This document shows positions 16,582 to 24,600 of a DNA stretch of 58,013 bases, in pieces. The notes below the pieces were generated by a model that saw only the letters and a program-made list of their open reading frames with translations, did not search any database and had not been told where the DNA came from. Positions within the stretch are counted from its first letter, which is position 1. Every line of letters starts with the position of its first letter. The stretch comes from Methanolobus sp. (GTDB lineage: Archaea; Halobacteriota; Methanosarcinia; Methanosarcinales; Methanosarcinaceae), in contig NZ_JAUXNK010000067.1 in assembly GCF_030682845.1 (NCBI RefSeq), forward strand, positions 1 to 58,013. Direction: 5' to 3'. Both the position numbers and the translations under genes were made by a program.

Positions 16582-18062
16582 TGTTATTATCAATGATAGT
16601 GCTCATACCTCTGATATTCGCAGTATTGACACTACTCACAAAAACAAGAGAACAGGCAAGAGTAATGGCCCTGATTGCCACTGTATCCGTCCTGTTGCTC
16701 ACAGTATACACGTACTTCAATTTTGACAGTACGACAGCCGCAACGCAGTTCGAGGAATTTTACTCATGGGTACCTTCCCTGGGCATAAGCTACCATCTGG
16801 GAATTGACGGAATATCTCTTCCATTGATACTTCTCAATGCAATAGTTATGCCAATGCTCATTCTCTTCACATGGAATGACGACAGGAAAGCACCCAACAG
16901 GTTCTATTCCCTCATACTGATAACACAGGGTGCTGTCCTTGGTGTGTTCTGTGCACTGGACTTCTTCCTGTTCTACGTGTTCTGGGAACTGACACTTATA
17001 CCGCTCTTCTTCATGGTGAGTATATGGGGCGGTCCAAAGAAACACTACGCATCGATCAAGTTCTTTATCTACACCCATGTAGCATCACTTGTAATGCTTC
17101 TGGGCATATTCGGTCTGTACTTTGCAGCATGGGAAACAACCGGAACCCCGAGCCTTAGCATCCCGCACCTGCTCGCCCAGTTCCAGTTCATAGAATCCGG
17201 GATTACAAGGGACCTGATATTCCTTGCACTGCTGTTTGGTTTCATAGTCAAGCTGCCAGTGTTCCCGTTCCACTCCTGGCTACCGGATGCATACACAGAA
17301 GCGCCTACCGCAGGAAGCGTGCTCTTTGTACTGCTCAAGATCGGAGGATACGGTATCTTCAAGATAATGCTCCCGATGCTGCCATTCACAGCATCACCAA
17401 ACCTGATGATAACTATAATGGGAGCTCTTGGTGCAGTCAGCATCCTTTATGGCGCTTTCCTTGCGCTAGCGCAGAAGGATCTCAAGAGAATGGTCGCTTA
17501 CTCAAGCCTTAGCCACATGGGCTATGTAACATTGGGTGCAGCCGGTCTTGTATCCCTCTCCGTTTCAGGTGCGATGTTCCAGCAGTTCTCCCACGGACTG
17601 ATCATGAGCATAATGTTCATGTCATGCGGTGTTATCAATAAGGCTACAGGCACAAGGATTATCAACGAGCTTGGAGGCCTTGCGCAGAGAATGCCGAAAC
17701 TGGCTGTCATCATGGTGCTTGCATTCATGGCTTCACTGGGACTTCCGGGACTAACCGGCTTCATCGCCGAGTTCTCTGTGCTTGCAGGCAGCTTTGTGAA
17801 CCTGCAGGGTTATGTGGTGATCGCATTGATGGCAATAGTCATAACTGCAGCATACCACCTGTGGGCTCTTCAAAGGGCTATGTTTGGTGTCTATAAAGAA
17901 AAACTGGGTAACGTGGTCGATATCAATGGGTACCAGACACTCGCAATGGGTGTTATTGCCATACTGATCTTGTACTTCGGACTCAATCCAAGCCCGGTGC
18001 TTGATATGATGTTAACGAATTCAGAACATATAATTGGCCTGATGGCCGGCATGGGGGTGTAA
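16581..18062 (+). CDS. fpoM: F420H2 dehydrogenase subunit M (NuoM-like antiporter subunit)
   Basis: A 493-residue polytopic membrane protein. 'FFLFYVFWELTLIPLFFMVSIWGG' (residues about 134-157), 'KLPVFPFHSWLPDAYTEAPTAGSVL' and 'DLKRMVAYSSLSHMGYVTLG' are NuoM hallmarks with the key Glu, Lys/His and Lys positions. It is the middle antiporter-like pump module between FpoL and FpoN. The start TGATG overlaps the fpoL stop by one base. Confidence 0.96.
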   Translation: MLLSMIVLIPLIFAVLTLLTKTREQARVMALIATVSVLLLTVYTYFNFDSTTAATQFEEFYSWVPSLGISYHLGIDGISLPLILLNAIVMPMLILFTWNDDRKAPNRFYSLILITQGAVLGVFCALDFFLFYVFWELTLIPLFFMVSIWGGPKKHYASIKFFIYTHVASLVMLLGIFGLYFAAWETTGTPSLSIPHLLAQFQFIESGITRDLIFLALLFGFIVKLPVFPFHSWLPDAYTEAPTAGSVLFVLLKIGGYGIFKIMLPMLPFTASPNLMITIMGALGAVSILYGAFLALAQKDLKRMVAYSSLSHMGYVTLGAAGLVSLSVSGAMFQQFSHGLIMSIMFMSCGVINKATGTRIINELGGLAQRMPKLAVIMVLAFMASLGLPGLTGFIAEFSVLAGSFVNLQGYVVIALMAIVITAAYHLWALQRAMFGVYKEKLGNVVDINGYQTLAMGVIAILILYFGLNPSPVLDMMLTNSEHIIGLMAGMGV

Positions 18063-18065
18063 AAA

Positions 18066-19517
18066 ATGGATCTTATGCTTTTTGCACCTGAAATAACGAT
18101 GGTTGTCACAGGCCTGGCTGTACTGCTTATAGGCCTGTTCCTTCCTGTAGAATCCAAGAAAGTACTGGGTTACCTTGCAAGCCTTGGTATCATTGCAGCG
18201 CTATACTTAACTATAGCAAGCCTTGGAACAAATGCACTGGCCTTCTACGATACCTTATCTGTTGACGCTCTTTCGCAGTTCTTCAAGATAGTGTTCCTTG
18301 TAGTGGCTCTGCTCTTTTCCATAGCATCCATCAAGTATACCGAAGGTAGTGCTCATGTAGAGGAATTCTATGTGCTGGCTATATTTGCCACTATAGGGAT
18401 GATGTTCGTGGCATCCGCCAACGACCTTATGGTGCTTTTCGTGGCATTTGAGCTTGCAAGTATCTCGACCTACGTACTCGCAGGTTTTGAGAAGAAGAAC
18501 CCGCAGTCTCTTGAAGCTGCAATGAAATACTTCCTTATAGGTTCCCTCTCAGGTGCATTGATGCTCTTTGGTATCACCTTCCTTTATGGTGTTACGGGAA
18601 CAACAAGCATACCTGGTATCGCAGCCAGTGGAGCAGCTATTGCAGCAAGCCCCATCGGGATCATCTCTGTGGTGCTTCTGATCGCGGGTATGGGTTTCAA
18701 GATAGCTCTTGTGCCTTTCCACATGTGGGCACCTGACACATATCAGGGTGCACCTCCGCTTGTATCTGCCCTGCTCGCAGCGGGATCCAAGAAGATGGGT
18801 ATTGTGGCAGCCTTCAAGGTTTTCATAGTTGCCCTTATAGCACTCCAGGTACAATGGCAGATAGCATTCGCCGTCCTTGCAGTCATAACAATGACACTCG
18901 GAAACGTAGCGGCCCTTTCCCAGACAAGTGTCAAGAGAATGCTTGCATACTCTTCACTTGCACAGGCCGGTTACATCACAATGGCATTTGTTGTTCTCAC
19001 ACCAATGGCACTTGGCGGTGGCATACTCTATGCGCTGTCCCACGGCTTCATGAAGGCCGGAGCTTTCATAGCAACAGCTGCTGTCGTCTACATGGTACTC
19101 TCCGGGAACAAGGATGCAAAGGATCCGGACCATATTGACAACTTCAAAGGCCTTGGGCAGAGAATGCCTGTCACTGCGCTCTCAATGACGATATTTGTGT
19201 TTGCACTGGCAGGCATACCGCTCACAGCAGGTTACATGAGCAAGTTCGTATTGTTCTCCTCGACCATCCAGGCAGGGTTTGCATGGCTTGCGGTCATAGC
19301 TATAATTAACAGTGCAATCTCACTGTTCTATTATGCAAAGATCGTGAAATACATGTACTTCCTGCCTACCGAGGGAACAAAGGTATCAGAACCGCTTCCA
19401 TACACCATTGCCCTTGTTGTGGCTGTAATTGGTGTGCTTGCGATTGGCTTCTGGCCTGAGCCCTTCATCTACTGGGCAATGGAAGCTGGGAAAGTATTAC
19501 TTGCAGGAGGAATTTAA
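18066..19517 (+). CDS. fpoN: F420H2 dehydrogenase subunit N (NuoN-like antiporter subunit)
   Basis: A 483-residue membrane protein of the same antiporter family. 'LMVLFVAFELASISTYVLAGFEKKN' contains the helix-5 glutamate, 'FKIALVPFHMWAPDTYQGAPPLVSALLAAGSKK' the central Lys/His region, and 'SVKRMLAYSSLAQAGYITMAF' the second lysine. It adjoins the quinone module through FpoK/FpoJ. The start follows fpoM by three bases (TAAAAAATG with GGGGTG upstream). Confidence 0.96.
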   Translation: MDLMLFAPEITMVVTGLAVLLIGLFLPVESKKVLGYLASLGIIAALYLTIASLGTNALAFYDTLSVDALSQFFKIVFLVVALLFSIASIKYTEGSAHVEEFYVLAIFATIGMMFVASANDLMVLFVAFELASISTYVLAGFEKKNPQSLEAAMKYFLIGSLSGALMLFGITFLYGVTGTTSIPGIAASGAAIAASPIGIISVVLLIAGMGFKIALVPFHMWAPDTYQGAPPLVSALLAAGSKKMGIVAAFKVFIVALIALQVQWQIAFAVLAVITMTLGNVAALSQTSVKRMLAYSSLAQAGYITMAFVVLTPMALGGGILYALSHGFMKAGAFIATAAVVYMVLSGNKDAKDPDHIDNFKGLGQRMPVTALSMTIFVFALAGIPLTAGYMSKFVLFSSTIQAGFAWLAVIAIINSAISLFYYAKIVKYMYFLPTEGTKVSEPLPYTIALVVAVIGVLAIGFWPEPFIYWAMEAGKVLLAGGI

Positions 19518-19886
19518 ATGGCAGACTGTGATCTTTGCGGAGTAGCCCTCCCGACACTTATCCCTGTTAAGGTGTACAAACCTAAGTTCGTTCAGTCCTA
19601 TCCTCAGGGTATGTGGCAGGGTCTTTGCGACCAATGCGTAGGTGCCGCAATAATAGCAAGCGAGGAGCATGCCAGGACCGGCACATGCGGAACTGCCGGT
19701 ACATGTCAATTGTGTGGCTCCATTGAGCGCCTGTATGATGTGCCTATCATCAGGCCATCTTTTTCCAAGGGTTCAGAAAAAGATACTGCTTATCTCTGTA
19801 AGAGATGCCTCACTTCCATAGGGCAGGCCAAAGCAGAATGGGACCATGATAAGGCTACACACTCGCATGAACATATAACACACTGA
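19518..19886 (+). CDS. fpoO: F420H2 dehydrogenase subunit O
   Basis: A 122-residue Cys-rich soluble protein found at the end of fpo operons of Methanosarcinales and absent from bacterial complex I. Four CxxC pairs are visible (CDLC, CDQC, CQLC, CKRC), enough for an iron-sulfur or zinc centre. The literature on M. mazei places a [2Fe-2S]-type centre in FpoO but its role is unclear. The C-terminus is His-rich (HDKATHSHEHITH). It begins directly after the fpoN stop. Confidence 0.93.
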   Translation: MADCDLCGVALPTLIPVKVYKPKFVQSYPQGMWQGLCDQCVGAAIIASEEHARTGTCGTAGTCQLCGSIERLYDVPIIRPSFSKGSEKDTAYLCKRCLTSIGQAKAEWDHDKATHSHEHITH

Positions 19887-19904
19887 GTCAAGTGGCCAGT
19901 TAGT

Positions 19905-19933
19905 GATCCGGTATAAGCCGGATCTTCTTTTTT
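19905..19933 (+). terminator. Terminator of the fpo operon
   Basis: A perfect 7-bp stem GATCCGG (19905-19911) / CCGGATC (19918-19924) with a 6-base loop is followed by TTCTTTTTTT. It lies 18 bases after fpoO. Confidence 0.75.
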
Positions 19934-19999
19934 ATTGTAGAACTTCACGTTCAGTATATTAAATGATGGGAAATAAATATGTTAAAATTAGAAGACCTT

Positions 20000-20293
20000 T
20001 TATCTCTCTTCCCTTTCCATACAAAAATAGTCATTGCCTCTGGTCACAGCATCTTCTTTTAAATTTGCTGGTAATTCTTCCTTTGATGCTTTAGGGTATT
20101 GACTGCTTCCTGATGTGAACTCCTGCTTTAGGTCCCTTACGGTGATGTAACGTCTGTCTGAGATGTCCTGCAGGTCAGATATGACAGTTTCAGGAGCATT
20201 ATGCTTCCTGGCATAATCAAGTATTTCCTGTTTCTTCTTAGGATAATCCATTCCCTGTAACGCTTCCTCAACAGCAGCAGCATTGCTTCTCAT
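20000..20293 (-). CDS. DUF2795 domain protein
   Basis: A 97-residue hydrophilic protein. The first 55 residues (MRSNAAAVEEALQGMDYPKK, then 'KQEILDYARKHNAPETVISDLQDISDRRY') match the DUF2795 pattern: a 'YP..K.el..yA...gAp..v...L..l.dR.Y' helix bundle known from small stress-linked proteins in bacteria and archaea. Function is unknown. It is a tandem paralogue of the gene at 20357-20611 and sits next to hemerythrin/PRC genes, which hints at an oxidative or envelope-stress context without proving it. GGTGAG precedes the ATG. Confidence 0.8.
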   Translation of the reverse strand: MRSNAAAVEEALQGMDYPKKKQEILDYARKHNAPETVISDLQDISDRRYITVRDLKQEFTSGSSQYPKASKEELPANLKEDAVTRGNDYFCMEREER

Positions 20294-20356
20294 AAGCTCA
20301 CCTCCAAACTTAAAGGGTGGGCTATAAAGAATAACAACGATTTTCCCATATCTGTT

Positions 20357-20611
20357 CTATTTCTCATTCTTTCCCCCCGATGAATCATCATCCTCCACAG
20401 ATTGCCTGACTGCGCCTGATCGTCTCCCCTCCTGGAACTGATCTCTGATGTCAGATGGGCTATCATACACTCGATCCGATATATCCTGGAGATCTTCCAT
20501 AATGTCCTCTGGAAGATTATGGCTTTTGGCGTAGTCGGGTATTTCTTCTTTCCTTCGCGGATAGTCGACGTCTTCCAATGCTGCCTGTATTGCAGCTGCA
20601 TTGCTCCTCAT
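20357..20611 (-). CDS. DUF2795 domain protein, tandem paralogue
   Basis: An 84-residue protein sharing the start MRSNAAAIQAALEDVDYPRR and the DUF2795 helices with its neighbour, then an acidic, Ser-rich tail (SVEDDDSSGGKNEK). The two N-terminal halves are clearly homologous while the tails diverge, indicating an old tandem duplication. GGGGAAG lies upstream of the ATG. Function is unknown. Confidence 0.8.
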   Translation of the reverse strand: MRSNAAAIQAALEDVDYPRRKEEIPDYAKSHNLPEDIMEDLQDISDRVYDSPSDIRDQFQEGRRSGAVRQSVEDDDSSGGKNEK

Positions 20612-20937
20612 AGTTTCACTTCCCCTTTGTTAAAGGTATTTCCCCATGTACTATATTCTATGTAGTATAGATAAATGCTTTTACAATACTGTCATACGGA
20701 ATAAAGCAGCGTCTAAATCAATCGAAAGTCATGCCGGTATTTATGGTGCTTATAGTCTCCAAGGAATCCTGTTAGTTGCCTGAATGTCTTTGTTATTATC
20801 TGGCATGGCTCTTCAATGTAGTTTGATTCCGTTCCTAAGTTCTCATATTTCGCAATACTTAAATAAACTCCAGTCCCATATTACTTGGGGTAGGCAATAC
20901 ATTGCATCATATTGAAAATTAAAGGGGAGTGATAACT
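20612..20937. other. Intergenic region between DUF2795 and PRC-hemerythrin genes
   Basis: This gap of about 330 bases contains the divergent promoters: A/T-rich DNA near 20640-20680 for the minus-strand DUF2795 genes and a TATA box at 20859-20867 for the plus-strand gene. A stretch open for about 55 codons on the minus strand (about 20720-20885) reads like protein but has no start codon or family match. I do not call it a gene. Confidence 0.4.
20859..20867 (+). promoter_or_regulatory. TATA box of the first PRC-barrel/hemerythrin gene
   Basis: TTAAATAAA lies about 75 bases before the GTG start. This element and the following leader (including GTCCCAT and GAAAATTAAA) recur before the second copy at 21977-21985, so it is conserved across the duplication. 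Confidence 0.6.
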
Positions 20938-21864
20938 GTGGCTGTACCAGAGATGTTGTCAGTTAGTTCTATGGAAGGAGACAAAATCGTAAACGAAAAG
21001 GGTGAAAACCTTGGAGATATAAAAGATGTAATGATAGACATGCAGACAGGGTCTGTTGCTTATGTCGTGCTATCTTTTGGCGGTTTCTTAGGCATGGGGA
21101 ACAAGTTATTTGGCGTTCCGCTTGAGACTATGACAAAGAAACCGGATGAACATGCTTTCATTCTGAATATTGATAAAGAAAGGCTTGAAAATGCTCCCGG
21201 ATTTGATAAAGACCACTGGCCTGGAACCGAAGCTGGAGGGTCCTATGGGGAATACGTTACAAATGTGTACGATTATTATGGATATGAATGTCCCTACAAG
21301 GAAAATATCTACGGAGCGGGAAGAGGGGACCAGGAATTTGAAGAACCAGGCGGAAGAACATTAATAGACCCTCTGGGAAAAGCCAAAGCAGAGAGGGTCC
21401 ATGCTCGCGATACGGCAGAATGCACTGTTGCAGGCGAGCCTGGTGATATATACAGTATACTCAAGAACGAGCATGACCGGGTACTGAACCTGTTCGATGA
21501 AGCCATTAATAATCGCTCAAAGGACACTTTTATGCAGATAAGGGACGAACTTAACTCTCACATGAGTGGGGAGGAAGAAGTCCTTTATCCTGTATTAAGA
21601 GACAGGGACAGGACTCATGATGTTGCTATGGAAGGCTACCAGGAACATCATGTTGCAAAGCTGCTGCTCTCGGAACTTGAAGTCATGGATGAGAAAAGTG
21701 ACATGTGGGTACCGAAGATGAAGGTGCTGAAAGAAACTGTCAGGCATCATGTAAAAGAAGAAGAGAAGCAGATGTTCCCTGGTGCACAGAGAGAGATGAG
21801 CAAAAGTGAATCTCAGGAAGTTGCACGAAAATACTTGGACTTCAAGAACCATTACAGGGTATGA
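20938..21864 (+). CDS. PRC-barrel / hemerythrin HHE fusion protein, copy 1
   Basis: A 308-residue protein with an N-terminal PRC-barrel (residues about 1-85, 'GDKIVNEKGENLGDIKDVMIDMQTG' style), a linker, and a C-terminal hemerythrin-like four-helix domain (about 170-300). The likely iron ligands are visible: EHD in 'LKNEHDRVLNLFDEA', H-x3-E in 'HMSGEEEVLYPVL', EHH in 'GYQEHHVAKLL', and H-x3-E in 'RHHVKEEEKQMFP'. Such domains bind a di-iron centre that can hold oxygen or nitric oxide. GTG 20938 is chosen because GGGGAGTGAT precedes it and the N-terminus then equals that of copy 2. Cytoplasmic; an oxygen-protection or sensing role is inferred. Confidence 0.85.
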   Translation: MAVPEMLSVSSMEGDKIVNEKGENLGDIKDVMIDMQTGSVAYVVLSFGGFLGMGNKLFGVPLETMTKKPDEHAFILNIDKERLENAPGFDKDHWPGTEAGGSYGEYVTNVYDYYGYECPYKENIYGAGRGDQEFEEPGGRTLIDPLGKAKAERVHARDTAECTVAGEPGDIYSILKNEHDRVLNLFDEAINNRSKDTFMQIRDELNSHMSGEEEVLYPVLRDRDRTHDVAMEGYQEHHVAKLLLSELEVMDEKSDMWVPKMKVLKETVRHHVKEEEKQMFPGAQREMSKSESQEVARKYLDFKNHYRV

Positions 21865-21885
21865 TCACATACCCTTTGTATTTAG
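21857..21885 (+). terminator. Hairpin over the stop codon of PRC-hemerythrin copy 1
   Basis: Arms GGGTATG (21857-21863) and CATACCC (21868-21874), perfectly complementary with a 4-base loop, enclose the end of the TGA stop. A weak T-rich tail follows. It may end transcription between the two copies. Confidence 0.5.
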
Positions 21886-21976
21886 TTCATGATGTTTAAG
21901 ATTATTTTTTAAAGGCATGATCATATAGATGAACTATCTTTTAGGAACAATTTCCCGGCACTATGATTCACAGTTC

Positions 21977-21985
21977 TTATATAAA
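21977..21985 (+). promoter_or_regulatory. TATA box of the second PRC-barrel/hemerythrin gene
   Basis: TTATATAAA lies about 75 bases before the GTG at 22058, in the same position and sequence surroundings as the TATA box of copy 1. Confidence 0.6.
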
Positions 21986-22057
21986 GTCGGGTCCCATGTT
22001 ATACTGGTGAGGTTAAATCAATTGCCTCATATCGAAAATTAAATGGGAGTGTTATGC

Positions 22058-23113
22058 GTGGCTGTACCAGAAGTACTATCTGCTACTACAATTGAAGGGG
22101 ATAAGGTTGTAAACGAAAAAGGTGAAGATCTTGGGAACATAAAAGATATAATGATCAATTTGGAGGATGGATCAGTATCTTATGTTGTACTGTCATTCGG
22201 AGGGTTCTTAGGACTTGGGGATAAATACTTCGGAGTGCCCTGGAAGGCAATCCACAAGGATCCGGGCTCGCACAATTTCATATTGAATGTTGAAAAAGAA
22301 AGACTTGAGAATGCTCCCGGATTCGACAAGGATCGCTGGCCAGGAACGACGGATGAAGCTCACCGTGAATACGTAACAAGCATTTATGACTATTACGGAT
22401 ATGAGCAGCCCATGATCAGAAGAGGCACAGTTAATGAGGAAACAAGGGCACGGACTCATCTTGAGGAACCTGTGGTCATGTCCGGCAACGAATATGAGGA
22501 GACTTGGAAACGGAGCGAAAAGCGTGAGCCGGCAACTATGGGCGCAGAAGAAACAATGGCTGCATCACGCCAAGGAGAGATCATCGGTGCTGACACTACT
22601 GCCGGTATGGCTTCTTCAAGGACCACTGTCGTGAAAGAAGGCAGTATGACCCGTGAAAGCTATCCGAACACACACCGGGAGATATACCAGATACTCAAGG
22701 ATGAACATGACAAAGTATTGAGCCTGTTCGATGAGGCTATCCGGAATGGTTCAAGAGATACCTTTATGCAGATAAAGGATGAACTTGACACACATCTAAA
22801 CGGAGAGGAAGAACTCCTGTACCCGGTGCTTAAAAAAGAGAACAGGACTCATGATATCACCATGGAAGGCTATCAGGAACACCATGTTGCGAAAGTTCTG
22901 TTATCAGAACTGGATTCAATGAGTGAGAAAGATGAGATGTGGACTTCCAAGCTCAAGGTCCTGAGGGAGAACGTGAAGCACCACGTAGAAGAAGAAGAGA
23001 AAGAGATGTTCCCGGCTTCCCGGAAGGTTCTTAGTGAACAGAAGGCAGGAGAGCTTGCAGAACAGTATCTTGCTTTCAAGGATAAATACAGGGCTGCTCA
23101 CGGCAGAAGATAA
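22058..23113 (+). CDS. PRC-barrel / hemerythrin HHE fusion protein, copy 2
   Basis: A 351-residue paralogue of the preceding gene with the same order: PRC-barrel (residues about 1-85), a longer, low-complexity linker rich in Thr, Glu and Ala (about 115-210), then the hemerythrin domain with EHD, H-x3-E, EHH and H-x3-E ligand sets ('HLNGEEELLYPVL', 'KHHVEEEEKEMFP'). An ATG at 22043 would add five residues, but GTG 22058 aligns exactly with copy 1 and is spaced properly from GGGAGTG. Promoter and leader are duplicated with the gene. The longer linker is the main difference between the copies. Confidence 0.85.
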   Translation: MAVPEVLSATTIEGDKVVNEKGEDLGNIKDIMINLEDGSVSYVVLSFGGFLGLGDKYFGVPWKAIHKDPGSHNFILNVEKERLENAPGFDKDRWPGTTDEAHREYVTSIYDYYGYEQPMIRRGTVNEETRARTHLEEPVVMSGNEYEETWKRSEKREPATMGAEETMAASRQGEIIGADTTAGMASSRTTVVKEGSMTRESYPNTHREIYQILKDEHDKVLSLFDEAIRNGSRDTFMQIKDELDTHLNGEEELLYPVLKKENRTHDITMEGYQEHHVAKVLLSELDSMSEKDEMWTSKLKVLRENVKHHVEEEEKEMFPASRKVLSEQKAGELAEQYLAFKDKYRAAHGRR

Positions 23114-23135
23114 GGCCTATAAGCATAGAAAAATG

Positions 23136-23171
23136 CAGGGATAGTATATCCCTGATCTTTTTTACTTTTTT
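23136..23171 (+). terminator. Terminator after PRC-hemerythrin copy 2
   Basis: A perfect stem CAGGGATA (23136-23143) / TATCCCTG (23147-23154) with a 3-base loop is followed by a T-rich run. It lies between convergent genes and may also serve the minus-strand permease gene. Confidence 0.75.
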
Positions 23172-23191
23172 GTTAATAAAAATCTTCATGC

Positions 23192-24493
23192 TCAATAGAA
23201 TGCATAGTAGATTATACTGGTTATTGCCATGCTGGCGATTCCCATAACTATTCCTCCCATGGTGTACGTCTTCAATATTTCGGGTGTTTCCATATCGGCG
23301 AGGTCCCCTAATATCCAGAAGAAGGGATCATTAAAGTGAGAGATAAGGAACGTTCCGGAAGCCATTGAGAAAAGCACTATCTCGGCAGGCAATCCCAGTT
23401 GTGGCATAATAGGTATCACTAATGCTGAAGCAACGAATAATGTTACCATTCTTGAGCCCTGCACGGTCTGGATAGCTGCTCCTATAAGGAATGGTATGAA
23501 CAAGACAGGTACGCTTGAAGTGATCAACATATTGCCAAGTGCTTCGCCAACACCTGCCAGTACGAGGGTTGCTCCAAGAGCCCCTCCTCCACATATATCC
23601 AGCATTACCAGCCCACTCCTCCTGATGCCCTTCTCGATCCATGCCCGCACATCAGCAGCGGCGAATTTCCTTGTTGGCAATATCATTGCAACCACAGCCC
23701 CGGACATCAGTGCCATGCCAGGGTTCCCTATAAAATAGAACACATCTGCATGTGTGGTGATGCGCATAAGGATAAGTACGACCGGGATGATGATAGGTGC
23801 ATAGCATGCTACCCTGGTGGGAAGAAGACTCACAACAGCAGGGTCTTTTGCAGGAGTTGTGTATCGGAAATAATCTCCCTTTATATTCATTTTGAATACT
23901 TTCATTATGTAAAGATACCCTACCAGTGACACAAACACAGCAATAAGGGTCCCGGTGACCAATACTCTTAATGCACTAATTTCAGTTGTGGGCCCTACGT
24001 CCCTTACAAAGGCGTAAATGCCGGGTGAAGGATATACCAGCCCGAAGGAGACCATGGTCCCCAACGCCAAAGCACCTTCCGTCACACCTTTCTTCAGGTT
24101 GAGCTTCTCGCTCAGGTCTTTGGCAACAGGGAGGAATATGATGAAGGCCAGTATCAGGCACATCATAGGCACTGCAAACATGAATCCCAACAGGAAGAGT
24201 GCCAGTACAGGTTTTTTGAATATCTTTATAATATCATCTGCGATTATCGAGGTGGCACCGCTTCTTTGCAGTATGATCCCGATTATGCTTCCGGCAGTAA
24301 CGACAATTGCAAATTCCGCAAATATGCTGCTCATGCCTGCTGTAATCGCATCCATTGTTCCTTCGGCCTCACCTGCAAGCAGGCCCACCAGCATAGATGC
24401 AGCAATCAGACTCAGGAAGGGATGCACTCTCAAACGTGCGGTAAGGATTAAAATAAAAATCAAAGCTACTATGAAGATAGTTATTGGCCCCAT
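23192..24493 (-). CDS. GntP-family permease, copy 1
   Basis: A 433-residue membrane protein with about 12 hydrophobic spans. The start 'ILILTARLRVHPFLSLIAASMLVGLLAG', the 'MCLILAFIIFLPVAK' segment and the ending 'SHFNDPFFWILGDLADMETPEILKTYT' are characteristic of the GntP (gluconate:H+ symporter) family. Members import gluconate, glycerate, D-serine and similar small acids. The substrate in this organism is unknown, and sugar-acid use is not typical for methylotrophic methanogens. A tandem paralogue lies upstream on the same strand, 107 bases away. Confidence 0.85.
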   Translation of the reverse strand: MGPITIFIVALIFILILTARLRVHPFLSLIAASMLVGLLAGEAEGTMDAITAGMSSIFAEFAIVVTAGSIIGIILQRSGATSIIADDIIKIFKKPVLALFLLGFMFAVPMMCLILAFIIFLPVAKDLSEKLNLKKGVTEGALALGTMVSFGLVYPSPGIYAFVRDVGPTTEISALRVLVTGTLIAVFVSLVGYLYIMKVFKMNIKGDYFRYTTPAKDPAVVSLLPTRVACYAPIIIPVVLILMRITTHADVFYFIGNPGMALMSGAVVAMILPTRKFAAADVRAWIEKGIRRSGLVMLDICGGGALGATLVLAGVGEALGNMLITSSVPVLFIPFLIGAAIQTVQGSRMVTLFVASALVIPIMPQLGLPAEIVLFSMASGTFLISHFNDPFFWILGDLADMETPEILKTYTMGGIVMGIASMAITSIIYYAFY

Positions 24494-24600
24494 TGATACC
24501 CCATCTATTCTAACTTACGCTATGTTATTTAAACCAGATGGCTATCCAAAAAACGTTGCTATTATTTTTGCACTAATACAAACCTTCCCATGGTATAGCA

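Noticed and set aside
18854-19138. Alternative plus-strand frame within fpoN
   Set aside because: A shadow of the fpoN coding sequence with no motif and no start signal.
20720-20885. Protein-like minus-strand stretch of about 55 codons in the DUF2795/PRC gap
   Set aside because: No start codon, no family resemblance, and it overlaps the promoter of the PRC-hemerythrin gene; this length is expected by chance.
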